64,000 nucleotides of DNA, from assembly GCA_026706895.1 (NCBI GenBank), contig JAPOXW010000030.1:1-64000 (forward strand), read 5' to 3'. Source of the DNA: Gammaproteobacteria bacterium. Lineage in GTDB: Bacteria > Pseudomonadota > Gammaproteobacteria > Poriferisulfidales > Poriferisulfidaceae. This document shows positions 38,481-46,962 of the stretch, in pieces (within the stretch, counting starts at the first letter, position 1; each line of letters opens with the position of its first letter). Below the pieces are notes generated by a model that had not been told where the DNA came from, did not search any database, and saw only the letters and a program-made list of their open reading frames with translations. The translations under genes were made by a program, and so were the position numbers.

Positions 38481-39042
38481 ATCTCAGGTCGAACCTCGAT
38501 CCGAGGAGACGGCGCTGGAAGTCCCTCGCCGCAAGGTCAGAATCGGGGTATTGTCGGATACGCACGGGTGGATCGACCCGAACATCCAGGAGATCCTGGC
38601 TAGCGCCGACTGCATCGTACACGCGGGTGATGTGCTGGGGGCATCGGTGCTTCAGACCCTTGAGGGATTGGTGGGACAGGAGCAGGTCGTGGCTGTGGCG
38701 GGTAATAACGACATCGGGGGCAGGGCTTCCAATGGAGATGATTTGCCGATCGTAGCCGAGGTTCGGCTTCCGGGTGGGGCACTAGTCGTAACACACGGCG
38801 ATCAGTTCGGCGCGACTCCGACGCATGAGAGATTGAGGGAAGCATGGCCGGAGGCTAGAGTCATTGTCTACGGGCACACGCACAGACTGGTCTGTGATCA
38901 GGAAACCCTCCCTTGGGTGTTGAATCCTGGCGCGGCTGGCCGAACCCGGGTCCACGATGGGCCTTCCTGCCTGATGTTGACAATTGATGGGGAAGGTTGG
39001 ACAGTAGAAACGCACCAGTTCAAACCGTCTGGCGGAGGCTGA
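38470..39042 (+). CDS. YfcE/MJ0936-type metallophosphoesterase
   Basis: A 190-residue calcineurin-like phosphodiesterase. Metal motifs are LSDTHG, HAGDVLG, GNNDIG, THGDQFG and YGHTHR, followed by the NPGAAGRTR loop typical of YfcE. The start at ATG 38470 overlaps the upstream gene by 11 nt. The substrate is unknown. Confidence 0.9.
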   Translation: MGSKSQVEPRSEETALEVPRRKVRIGVLSDTHGWIDPNIQEILASADCIVHAGDVLGASVLQTLEGLVGQEQVVAVAGNNDIGGRASNGDDLPIVAEVRLPGGALVVTHGDQFGATPTHERLREAWPEARVIVYGHTHRLVCDQETLPWVLNPGAAGRTRVHDGPSCLMLTIDGEGWTVETHQFKPSGGG

Positions 39043-39044
39043 AC

Positions 39045-40166
39045 ATGTCCGTTGCGAGGAAATGGGCGTTGAAGATTCTGGCAACTGCCGGGATCGAGGA
39101 GAACGGCCCCCAGCCTTGGGACATCCAAGTGCACAACCCCAAGCTCTATTGGCGAATCCTGACGCAGGGCTCGCTTGGCCTCGGTGAATCCTATATGGAT
39201 GGTTGGTGGGATTGCGAGGCATTGGATGAATTTTTTGCCCGGGTGCTGGGTTCCGGCCTGGATCATCAGATTACTGGGCTCAACAAGATCATGGTTCTCG
39301 GACTTTCACGGCTCCTGAACATGCAGAATCGTGCCCGATCCAAGGACGTCGCCCGGCAGCACTACGACGTGGGGAACGATCTCTACAGCAAGATGCTGGA
39401 TCAAACGATGATGTATTCCTGCGGCTACTGGCGCCGAGCCGAAACCCTGAATGAGGCCCAAGAGGCGAAATTGGAGTTGATTGCCTGCAAGCTGGAACTT
39501 CAGCCGAATACTCGGATCTTGGATATCGGATGCGGATGGGGCGGTGCGTGCCGGTTCTTCGCCGAACGCTATGGCGTGGAGGTGACCGGGGTGACCTTGT
39601 CCGGGGAACAGGCCAGCCTTGCACGCGAGCATTGCGAGGGGCATGCTGTCCAGATTCTCCAGCAGGACTACCGGGATCTGCCGTCAGGCGAAACGTTCGA
39701 CGCAATCTATTCGATCGGAATGTTCGAGCATGTCGGTTACAAGAATTACCGGACCTTCATGCGCAAGGCGCATGAACTGCTGCCATCCGGAGGCCGGTTC
39801 CTCCTCCATACTATTGGCCGCAATGATACGGGAATCAGCACCGACCCCTGGATTAACCGGTACATCTTCCCGCACGGCATGGTGCCCTCGGTCCGGCAAA
39901 TCGGGCAATCCATCGAGAACCTGTTCGTGATGGAGGATTGGCATACGTTCGGCCGGGATTACGACCGCACCCTGATGGCGTGGCGAACCAATTTCGAGTC
40001 CGCATGGGAATCCCTTCGCGAGCGCTACGATGAACGATTCTTCCGCATGTGGCGATATTATCTGAGCTGTTGCGCAGGTTCTTTTCGGGCGCGACAGAAC
40101 CAGCTGTGGCAGATTCTGTTGGTGAAAGACGGCCTGAAAGTCGATCATCCGCCGGCTTGCCGCTGA
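39045..40166 (+). CDS. cfa: Cyclopropane-fatty-acyl-phospholipid synthase
   Basis: Cfa transfers a methylene group from S-adenosylmethionine to unsaturated membrane lipids. The N-terminal GLGESYMDGWWDCEALDEFF and DVARQHYDVGNDLYSKML are family signatures. The SAM site is LDIGCGWGG, and the active-site region follows (MFEHVGYKNY). The start at ATG 39045 is 2 nt after the previous stop. Length 373 residues. Confidence 0.96.
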   Translation: MSVARKWALKILATAGIEENGPQPWDIQVHNPKLYWRILTQGSLGLGESYMDGWWDCEALDEFFARVLGSGLDHQITGLNKIMVLGLSRLLNMQNRARSKDVARQHYDVGNDLYSKMLDQTMMYSCGYWRRAETLNEAQEAKLELIACKLELQPNTRILDIGCGWGGACRFFAERYGVEVTGVTLSGEQASLAREHCEGHAVQILQQDYRDLPSGETFDAIYSIGMFEHVGYKNYRTFMRKAHELLPSGGRFLLHTIGRNDTGISTDPWINRYIFPHGMVPSVRQIGQSIENLFVMEDWHTFGRDYDRTLMAWRTNFESAWESLRERYDERFFRMWRYYLSCCAGSFRARQNQLWQILLVKDGLKVDHPPACR

Positions 40167-40193
40167 GGAACGCAGTTGCTGGCGACCCTGCGG

Positions 40194-40231
40194 AGCCTGA
40201 AGCGCAAACGCAGGCCGAGGTCCTTCAGGCT
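40194..40231. terminator. Inverted repeat between convergent cfa and small membrane gene
   Basis: Perfect 9-bp arms AGCCTGAAG (40194-40202) and CTTCAGGCT (40223-40231) flank a 20-nt loop, 27 nt after the cfa stop and touching the stop of the minus-strand small gene. It could terminate both transcripts. The loop is long and no T tract is present. Confidence 0.35.
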
Positions 40232-40331
40232 AGCAGAGCACGATGCTGACAACCAACGCGAGTCCTGCACCGCAGAGACCGGCGGCCATCATCATGAAAA
40301 CAATGTCGGTACGGTTGATTTCGATTTTCAT
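40230..40331 (-). CDS. Small membrane protein, 33 residues
   Basis: The frame reads MKIEINRTDIVFMMMAAGLC, then GAGLALVVSIVLC. After a charged nine-residue start comes a single hydrophobic helix (about residues 10-33). AAAGGA lies about 8 nt before the ATG, and a perfect TATAAT on the same strand (40355-40360) would start transcription some 16 nt upstream. I do not recognise a family. It lies between lipA and cfa. Confidence 0.6.
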   Translation of the reverse strand: MKIEINRTDIVFMMMAAGLCGAGLALVVSIVLC

Positions 40332-40354
40332 GGCGGTTTTCCTTTGCGCGAGAG

Positions 40355-40360
40355 ATTATA
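40355..40360 (-). promoter_or_regulatory. -10 box of the small membrane gene
   Basis: A perfect TATAAT on the minus strand. No good -35 box is found at 16-18 nt; TTGACT directly abuts it and is misplaced. Confidence 0.4.
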
Positions 40361-40389
40361 GTCAAGTCGAACTTCCTTCTGCGGCAAGC

Positions 40390-41349
40390 TCAGGCCGTAC
40401 CCGCCCGTTGTCCTAGGATTCCTGCCGCCTGCCGGTCCGCGTGGTAGGAGGAACGCACCAGGGGACCGCTGGCCACTTCCAGGAACCCGAGTCGCTTGGC
40501 CTCGTCGCCCAGCGCGTCGAACTCCTCTGGTGGCACGTAGCGCCGAACCGGGAGGTGATGCCGGGTCGGTTGCAGGTACTGCCCCAGCGTCAGCATCTGG
40601 CAGCCGTGGTCCAACAGGTCCTGCATGACGGCCCGCACCTGTTGCGGAGTTTCGCCGAGGCCCAGCATCAGGCCTGATTTGGTTGGGATATCCGGATGGG
40701 CATGGCTGAATTGTTGCAGCAGCTTCAAGGAGTGGAGGTAGTCGGCCCCCGGACGCGCGGTGCGGTACAGTTGCGGAACGGTTTCGAGGTTATGGTTGAA
40801 CACGTCCGGAATCCCGGCACTTAATTCCTCCAGCGCTCGATCAAGCCGGCCGCGAAAGTCAGGAACCAGGATCTCTACGCGGATGCCGGGACTGCGCGTG
40901 CGGACTGCTCGAACGCATTCCGCGAAATGTCGGGCACCGCCGTCGTGCAGGTCGTCCCGGTCCACCGAGGTGATAACCACGTAGCGCAGATCCAGTTCTG
41001 AAACGGCCTCTGCCAAACGCTTCGGCTCATCGGCATCCACCGGAAGCGGTCGCCCGTGGGCCACGTCGCAGAAAGGGCAACGTCGCGTGCAGAGGTCGCC
41101 GAGGATCATGAACGTAGCGGTGCCGTGTCCGAAGCATTCCGGCAGGTTCGGACAGGAGGCTTCCTCGCAGACAGTGTGCAGGGACTGCAAGCGCAGGAGC
41201 TCGCGCATCTGCCGAACCTGCGGAGCATGCCGGAGGCGGATGCGCAGCCAAGGCGGTTTGCGCAGGACCGGGTCATCGAAGGACGGTTTGATTGGAATGC
41301 GCGAGAGCTTTTGCTCTGTTGTCTGCTTGATGCCGGGCGGGAGGCTCAT
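40390..41349 (-). CDS. lipA: Lipoyl synthase
   Basis: LipA inserts two sulfurs into octanoyl groups on E2 and GcvH proteins. Two 4Fe-4S sites are visible: the auxiliary [12 protein letters not shown] and the radical-SAM CTRRCPFC, plus the C-terminal RSSYHA serine ligand. The start at ATG 41349 overlaps the lipB stop (ATGA). A TTG at 41355 would add two residues. Length 319 residues. Confidence 0.97.
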   Translation of the reverse strand: MSLPPGIKQTTEQKLSRIPIKPSFDDPVLRKPPWLRIRLRHAPQVRQMRELLRLQSLHTVCEEASCPNLPECFGHGTATFMILGDLCTRRCPFCDVAHGRPLPVDADEPKRLAEAVSELDLRYVVITSVDRDDLHDGGARHFAECVRAVRTRSPGIRVEILVPDFRGRLDRALEELSAGIPDVFNHNLETVPQLYRTARPGADYLHSLKLLQQFSHAHPDIPTKSGLMLGLGETPQQVRAVMQDLLDHGCQMLTLGQYLQPTRHHLPVRRYVPPEEFDALGDEAKRLGFLEVASGPLVRSSYHADRQAAGILGQRAGTA

Positions 41350-41975
41350 GCGCAAACCTGGTCCGGGTACAGGGTGTGCAGCAGGTGCGGCAGGAACTTC
41401 CGGGCGGTCTCGTCAACGCTCCAGCCCACTCCGCACTCCCGCAGACTTGTGGCTTCGAGTTTTGGGTTGCTGCAAATGTCGATTTGGCGGAACAGGCTTA
41501 GATCCGGGTGGACATTCAGTGCTAGTCCGTGGGAGCTTTGAGCGCGACTGATCCGCAAGCCGATGGACATGATCTTCTTTCCTTCTACGTATACCCCGGG
41601 CATGCCGTTTTCCCGGCGGGCGGGTGTTCGAGCTTCCTCCAACAGGGCCAACACCGCACTTTCCAGCCGTTCTACCAGTGCGCGAACCCCGAGGCGCATC
41701 CGGCGCAGATCCAGCAAGGTGTAGACGACCAGTTGGCCGGGCATGTGGCAGGTCACTTGGCCGCCGCGGCTGCTGCGGATCACCGGCAACGGGCACTGGG
41801 GGTGGATGTGGGATGGGTCGGCACCGACCCCGAGGGTCAGGACGCTCGGATGCTGCAACAGCCAGATTTCGTCAGCGCTGTTCTTGTCCCTTGTTTCGGT
41901 TTGTTGGCGCATGGCCTCGGCGCAGGGCTCGTAGTCGTACAAGTCCCAGTGTCGGATTCGGGGTGCAGGAATCAT
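41346..41975 (-). CDS. lipB: Octanoyltransferase LipB
   Basis: LipB moves octanoate from acyl-carrier protein to lipoyl domains. Motifs are [16 protein letters not shown], where the family usually has THGPGQ, then [11 protein letters not shown] with the Lys, HGLALNV, and the catalytic Cys in the segment before EATSL. Length 209 residues. It overlaps dat upstream and lipA downstream by 4 nt each. Confidence 0.96.
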   Translation of the reverse strand: MIPAPRIRHWDLYDYEPCAEAMRQQTETRDKNSADEIWLLQHPSVLTLGVGADPSHIHPQCPLPVIRSSRGGQVTCHMPGQLVVYTLLDLRRMRLGVRALVERLESAVLALLEEARTPARRENGMPGVYVEGKKIMSIGLRISRAQSSHGLALNVHPDLSLFRQIDICSNPKLEATSLRECGVGWSVDETARKFLPHLLHTLYPDQVCA

Positions 41976-42808
41976 GGGGCGTTGCAGAATTCGCTGTACC
42001 AGTTGCGGACACGTTGTGTGACCGAGCCGATGGCCCTGTCGCCCACCGGGCTACCGTCAAGTTCGACCACGGGCATGACGCCGCGGGTGGAGCCGGTGAC
42101 CCAGACTTCTTCAGCGCGCCGCAATTCATCGACACGCAACAGGCCTTCTTGATATTCGATCCCGTTCTCGCGCATCAACTTCAGCGTCAGTTTCCGAGTA
42201 ACACCGGGCAGGATCCGGGGGCTCAGCGCGGGCGTTCGGACTTGTCCGTCCACCACGGCAAAGACATTGCTGGTCGCGCCTTCCATCACTTCTTCCCTCC
42301 GATGCAGGATGGCTTCTCCCGCCTGCTGGTCTACTGCAGCCTGCGTTGCGAAAACGGTTTCCAGCAGCATGAGGGACTTGATGTGGCAGCGCCCCCAGCG
42401 TTGGTCTTCGCGGGTAATGGCGGAGATGGAGTCGGGTCTTGCGGGCAGGGGTTGCGCCATGGCGAAAACAGTGGGCGAACCGTCCAGAAACTGCTTTCGG
42501 AAAGGTGCCCCATCGGGGATAACGCCGCGCGTGACCTGGAAGTACACGAAGCACTCGTCGGGACTCTGTTCGATCAGGCGGGCGGAGATTTCCCGCCAAG
42601 TGGATTCTTCCGGTGCATTGTTGATGTGGATTGCAGCCAAACTGTTTTTCAGACGTTCCAGGTGGTCATCCAGGCAGCGCGGGCGCTTGCAGTAGACGGG
42701 TATCAATTCATAGACGCCGTCGGCAAACAGGAAGCCGTGATCCATGATCGGGATCGTGAGTCCCTCAAGAGGGCGGTATTCGCCGTTGTAGTAGGCAGGA
42801 ATCGACAT
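41972..42808 (-). CDS. dat: D-amino-acid aminotransferase (class IV PLP enzyme)
   Basis: A class IV aminotransferase that likely makes D-alanine and D-glutamate for peptidoglycan. Features are MDHGFLFADGVYE, the PLP lysine in CHIKSLMLLE near residue 147, EVMEGATSNVF and the SPRILPGVTR loop. Length 278 residues. It lies between dacA and lipB where enterobacteria have ybeD. Branched-chain aminotransferases and aminodeoxychorismate lyases share the fold, so the substrate is inferred. Confidence 0.85.
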   Translation of the reverse strand: MSIPAYYNGEYRPLEGLTIPIMDHGFLFADGVYELIPVYCKRPRCLDDHLERLKNSLAAIHINNAPEESTWREISARLIEQSPDECFVYFQVTRGVIPDGAPFRKQFLDGSPTVFAMAQPLPARPDSISAITREDQRWGRCHIKSLMLLETVFATQAAVDQQAGEAILHRREEVMEGATSNVFAVVDGQVRTPALSPRILPGVTRKLTLKLMRENGIEYQEGLLRVDELRRAEEVWVTGSTRGVMPVVELDGSPVGDRAIGSVTQRVRNWYSEFCNAP

Positions 42809-42977
42809 GGCAACTTATGAGGTCGAACCGTCGTGATGATTCCGCCTTGGCAATTTCATGTAGTCCATACCAATGTCTCCCGACCCGGGATTCCTATTAT
42901 GGAACCGGTGGATGGCCTTCCGCAAGGGGTGTTGCCGGGGTTCCAGGCGTGAACCCGGATGGCGGGTCAATGCGCGA

Positions 42978-44111
42978 TCAGTTCATCAATCGCCGTAGCC
43001 GGTGCCAGAGTCGGATGAAAAAGCCGACTTGCGGCACATCGGTCAGAACTACGGCCGGCACCTGAGCCAGGATCCGGTTTTTATGGCGCACGGTAATTCG
43101 GCCGACCGGTTGCCCCTTCGTGAGAGGCGCTTCCACTTCCGGCTCCAAATGGTAGGTGGTTTCCAGTTCTTCGTATGCCGCGACCGGCAAGGTCATCACC
43201 AGGTCTTCGGCCAATCCCACCGGCACCTGCTCGGTTTCCGCAAACCATACCGGAATTTCCGTCAGTGGGTTCATGCCGGCATGAATCTTCCGCGTCCGGA
43301 AGAAACGGAACCCCCAGTTCAGCAAGGCCCGGCTGTCGCGCACCCGGGCTCGCCCGCTTTTGGCGCCGAGGACAACCGAAACCAGTCGCATGTTGTTCAG
43401 GTCAGGGCGTACGGCGCTTGCGGCCAGGCAATACTGTGCCGCCTCGGTGAAACCGGTCTTGATGCCGTCCACCGTGGGATCCAATTTCAAGAGACGGTTG
43501 CGATTGGGCTGCTTGATACGATTCCAGGTGTATTCCTGTTCCCGGAACATTGCGTAGAGTTCAGGAAACTCGTTGATCATGGCGGCGGAAAGAATGGCGG
43601 TGTCACGGGCCGACATGTAGTGGTCCGGCCCGCCGAGCCCGGATGAATCAATAAAACGGCTCTTATTCATGCCCAGGCGTTCGGCCTCCGCATTCATCAT
43701 GCCGGCAAAAGACTCCTCATTGCCGGCGATGTGTTCCGCGAGCGCGATGCTGGCGTCGTTGCCGGACTGCACGATGATGCCGCGCAACAGATCAATAACC
43801 GGGACTTGACTGTTGACTTCCACGAACATCCGGGAGCCGACCGCCCTACGCGCCTTGCGGCTGATCGTCACCAGGTCCTGTTCCCCGATCAGGCCGTCTC
43901 CCAGGGCCCGAAAGGCCAGGTACGTGGTCATGATTTTCGTCAGGCTGGCCGGCTCGACCGGCTGGTCGGCATTGGCCTCGGCCAGGATCTCGCCGGTTTG
44001 CGTGTCCATCAGGATGTAACTGGGCGCATCCAGCGAGGGGGCAGGTGGGGTCGGCAGTTCGGCCCAGGCCGGGCCGGCCAGCAACAGCGTGGCGAGAATC
44101 AGACGAATCAT
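42978..44111 (-). CDS. dacA: D-alanyl-D-alanine carboxypeptidase (PBP5/6 type)
   Basis: A periplasmic enzyme that trims the terminal D-Ala of peptidoglycan stems. It has a signal peptide (about residues 1-17, ending AWA), SxxK as SLTK at residues 56-59, SGND and KTGFT motifs, a C-terminal PBP5 domain and an amphipathic end helix for membrane contact. Length 377 residues. It overlaps rlpA by 4 nt. Confidence 0.96.
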   Translation of the reverse strand: MIRLILATLLLAGPAWAELPTPPAPSLDAPSYILMDTQTGEILAEANADQPVEPASLTKIMTTYLAFRALGDGLIGEQDLVTISRKARRAVGSRMFVEVNSQVPVIDLLRGIIVQSGNDASIALAEHIAGNEESFAGMMNAEAERLGMNKSRFIDSSGLGGPDHYMSARDTAILSAAMINEFPELYAMFREQEYTWNRIKQPNRNRLLKLDPTVDGIKTGFTEAAQYCLAASAVRPDLNNMRLVSVVLGAKSGRARVRDSRALLNWGFRFFRTRKIHAGMNPLTEIPVWFAETEQVPVGLAEDLVMTLPVAAYEELETTYHLEPEVEAPLTKGQPVGRITVRHKNRILAQVPAVVLTDVPQVGFFIRLWHRLRRLMN

Positions 44112-44881
44112 TGGGGACTTATGGGTTTCCAGTGGGGAATGTTGACCGGGGTGTATTCAGTAATGCCGAGAGTTTCGAGTTTCGCGATGGCTTGGTCAAG
44201 TTTGGCGCTGTCATCGAACGGGCCCTGCAGGACCCGGTGCAGTGTCGTGTTCCGTTTCCGGGTTCGGACGGAAAGCCGGACCAGTCCTTGGCGGCGCAAT
44301 TTTTGCACAAAAGCCTCCGCGTTGCCCCGGATCGCGAAAGCGCCAAGTTGCAGGAACTGGTGTTCGGCGGCCTGGGGCGCCGTGCTGGGGCCGCGGATGG
44401 CGCGCACCTCGACCGGGGCCAGTCCCTCGTCGACAATTCCCAGGGCCAAGGCCGCCTGGCGGGACAGGTCGATGATGCGGCCTTCCTTGAAGGGGCCTCG
44501 GTCGTTCACGCGGACGGTGATGGCGTGGCCGGTCTCAAGGTGGGTGACCTTGACCCAGGTAGACAGGGGCAGGGTCTTGTGCGCGGCGGTGACTTGGTGC
44601 ATATCGAAAACCTCGCCACTGGAAGTTTTCCTGCCGTGAAATTTCGGCCCGTACCAGGACGCCAGCCCGCGCTCGACATAGCCCTCGGCCGAGTCCAGAA
44701 CGTGGTAGCGAACGCCGAAGACGACGTAGCTGGAAGAAGCTCCGGAACGGCTTCCGGATCCTGAGTCGGAGTCAGAAAAAGTCTCGGCGACGTAGTCGTA
44801 GACGCTGCACCCGCTGCCAGTCAAGGCTAGGGCCAGAGTCAGGGCTAATAGCCGGACGGCGCGGTCAGAGCCCTGGGTCAT
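44108..44881 (-). CDS. rlpA: Septal ring lytic transglycosylase RlpA
   Basis: RlpA cleaves denuded glycan strands at the septum. It has a lipoprotein signal with Cys25, a double-psi beta-barrel domain (about 68-160: GLASWYGPKFHGRKTSSGE, NDRGPF with the catalytic Asp) and a C-terminal SPOR domain (about 175-250). Length 257 residues. It overlaps mltB by 17 nt. Confidence 0.95.
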   Translation of the reverse strand: MTQGSDRAVRLLALTLALALTGSGCSVYDYVAETFSDSDSGSGSRSGASSSYVVFGVRYHVLDSAEGYVERGLASWYGPKFHGRKTSSGEVFDMHQVTAAHKTLPLSTWVKVTHLETGHAITVRVNDRGPFKEGRIIDLSRQAALALGIVDEGLAPVEVRAIRGPSTAPQAAEHQFLQLGAFAIRGNAEAFVQKLRRQGLVRLSVRTRKRNTTLHRVLQGPFDDSAKLDQAIAKLETLGITEYTPVNIPHWKPISPQ

Positions 44882-45842
44882 TCTTCAGGGCCTGGCTCAA
44901 CTGATGGATCATGAGCGCGTACAGGGCACTGTGGTTATAACGCGTGATTACGTAAAAGTTGTGATAGCCGACCCAATATTCGGGCGATTTAGAGTTCTCG
45001 AATCTGTGCACGGCCACCGGTTCGGCGGTCGGATTCTGCAGCATGATTCCGGATGCGGCCAACCGTTCCGGCGGGATGTCCGGAAGCAGGGCCTTGCTCA
45101 GTGGAACCTGATCGGGGTTTTCGGGGTGAATCAGTTCCGCGACCGGTTCGTCCGGGCGCCAGTGATGCTTTTTGAAGTAGTTTGCGATGCTGAAGATGAT
45201 GTCGGCTGGGCTGTCCCATAGATCGCGCCGGCCGTCGTGATCGCCGTCGACGGCGAAATGCCGGTAGCTGCTGGGGATGAACTGGGCCTGTCCGAGCGCG
45301 CCGGCCCACGAGCCGCGCAGGTTCTTGATGTCCAGCCCGGCTTCGCGCTCCAGCAGGAACAACTGCTCCAGTTGCTGGCGGAAGAATTCCCCGCGAGGCG
45401 AGTAGTCGAACCCCAAGGTCACCAAGGTGTCCAGCACCGGGTGCGCTCCGGTATTGCGTCCGAAGTTGGATTCGGCCGCAATAATGGCGGTGATTACTTC
45501 GGCCGGCACTTGATAGTCGCGCTCCGCTTCCCCGAGCAGGTCGGCATGTTCCCTGAGATAGGTGCGCCCCCGGTGAATGCGGTCGCTGGTGAGGAAGACA
45601 TTCCGGTACCAGTGCCAGGGCTTGGATTCGGCGGGGCGTTGAGCGCTGGCAATGACCTGGGCTTGACGCCGGCACTCCGCGATCAGTTTGTGGATGCGTC
45701 CGGAGGGCAGGCCGTGCTCGTTCACGACCCGTTCGATCCAGGCGCGGACCTCGGGACGTTCAATGTACGGGACGGGACTTTCGTCTGCCAGGGCACAGCC
45801 CGGCAGAAGGCACAGCAAAAGCCAGCGATTTCTGAATGTCAT
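44865..45842 (-). CDS. mltB: Membrane-bound lytic murein transglycosylase B
   Basis: MltB cuts glycan strands to 1,6-anhydro ends. The catalytic Glu lies in IIAAESNFGRNTG. The segment GSWAGALGQAQFIPSSY is characteristic of the family. A Cys16 in LLPGC looks like a lipobox with an unusual Pro at -2. Length 325 residues. Part of the rodA-mltB-rlpA-dacA unit. Confidence 0.95.
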   Translation of the reverse strand: MTFRNRWLLLCLLPGCALADESPVPYIERPEVRAWIERVVNEHGLPSGRIHKLIAECRRQAQVIASAQRPAESKPWHWYRNVFLTSDRIHRGRTYLREHADLLGEAERDYQVPAEVITAIIAAESNFGRNTGAHPVLDTLVTLGFDYSPRGEFFRQQLEQLFLLEREAGLDIKNLRGSWAGALGQAQFIPSSYRHFAVDGDHDGRRDLWDSPADIIFSIANYFKKHHWRPDEPVAELIHPENPDQVPLSKALLPDIPPERLAASGIMLQNPTAEPVAVHRFENSKSPEYWVGYHNFYVITRYNHSALYALMIHQLSQALKNDPGL

Positions 45843-45855
45843 GCAGGTTCCTGCT

Positions 45856-46962
45856 TTATTTGTGACGCGCGTGGGCGTAATGCCGGGCCGCCATCATCAT
45901 ACCGAATGCGGCCAGAGTGCTGATCATGGCGCTTCCCCCATAACTTAGCAGGGGCAGCGGCGACCCGGCCACGGGGGCATGGCCGACGGTCATCGCGATG
46001 TTGACCAGGACATGCATGAGCAGGGACAGGCCGAGCCCGCCGATCAGCAGCTGGCTGAACCGGTCCGGTCCGGCCTGGCTCAGAGCGACCACCCGCCACA
46101 GAATCGCCAGGTACAGGGCGATCAGCAGGGCGACCCCGATCAGGCCGAATTCCTCGGCGTAGACGGAAAAGATGAAATCGGTCGAGTGCTCCGGAAGGAA
46201 ATCGAACTGCGCCTGGGTGCTTTGGGTCCAGCCCTTGCCGGAGAGGCCGCCGGAGCCGACGGCGATCTTGGACTGGATGACGTTGTAACCGCTGCCGAGC
46301 GGGTCGGCCTCTGGATTGAAGAAGATCCGGATCCGATCTTTCTGATATTCGCGCAAGGCGTACTGCCACACGAACGGCAGGCTGATGCCGGACAATGCTC
46401 CAAAGCCGAGGATCCACCACCTTGAAATCCCGGCCAGCAGGATGACCGAGACCCCGATCGCGAAGACCAAAAACGCTGTGCCCAGATCCGGCTGGATCGC
46501 AACCAACCAGGTCGCGAAGGCCACCAGTCCCAGGACCAAGCCGACACGGAGAGTGGACAGGGGCGGCAGGGAAGGCCCCAGGACGTAGGCCACGATCATG
46601 GGGATGGTGAGTTTGAGTAGCTCGGACGGCTGAAAGGCAATCGGGCCGTACGACAGCCAGCGCTGCGCGGTGCTGCCGCTGCCATAGAACACGACGACCA
46701 CCAGCAGCAGCAGGTTGAGCAGGAACAAGGCGGGGGTCCATCGCCTCAGGTGCCGCGGGGCAATGTGCGCCATGGCCAGAAGCGCGAGCAGGCCGATCCC
46801 GATGCGAATGGCATGCTGCTGGGTCGCTTGAAGACTCATGTCGTTGGCGCTGTATTGAATAGTCAGGCTGAGCGCCAGGACCGCCAGCAGCAAAGCCATC
46901 AGGGTGCGGTCCAGCGGCTCCACGAGCCTGGACACGGCAGAGATGTAGAAGTGCTGTGCCAT
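45856..46962 (-). CDS. rodA: Rod shape-determining protein RodA
   Basis: RodA is the SEDS glycosyltransferase of the elongasome. About ten hydrophobic segments are present with the conserved FQPSELLKLTIP, QPDLGTA and FIFSVYAEEFG segments. The start at ATG 46962 (MAQHFYISAVSRL) overlaps the mrdA stop (TAATG) and gives 368 residues. A longer frame extends upstream into mrdA and is not credible. Confidence 0.96.
   Translation of the reverse strand: MAQHFYISAVSRLVEPLDRTLMALLLAVLALSLTIQYSANDMSLQATQQHAIRIGIGLLALLAMAHIAPRHLRRWTPALFLLNLLLLVVVVFYGSGSTAQRWLSYGPIAFQPSELLKLTIPMIVAYVLGPSLPPLSTLRVGLVLGLVAFATWLVAIQPDLGTAFLVFAIGVSVILLAGISRWWILGFGALSGISLPFVWQYALREYQKDRIRIFFNPEADPLGSGYNVIQSKIAVGSGGLSGKGWTQSTQAQFDFLPEHSTDFIFSVYAEEFGLIGVALLIALYLAILWRVVALSQAGPDRFSQLLIGGLGLSLLMHVLVNIAMTVGHAPVAGSPLPLLSYGGSAMISTLAAFGMMMAARHYAHARHK

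Noticed and set aside
42836-42952. Plus-strand frame of about 38 codons between dat and dacA
   Set aside because: No clear ribosome site or family resemblance; opposite strand to all neighbours.
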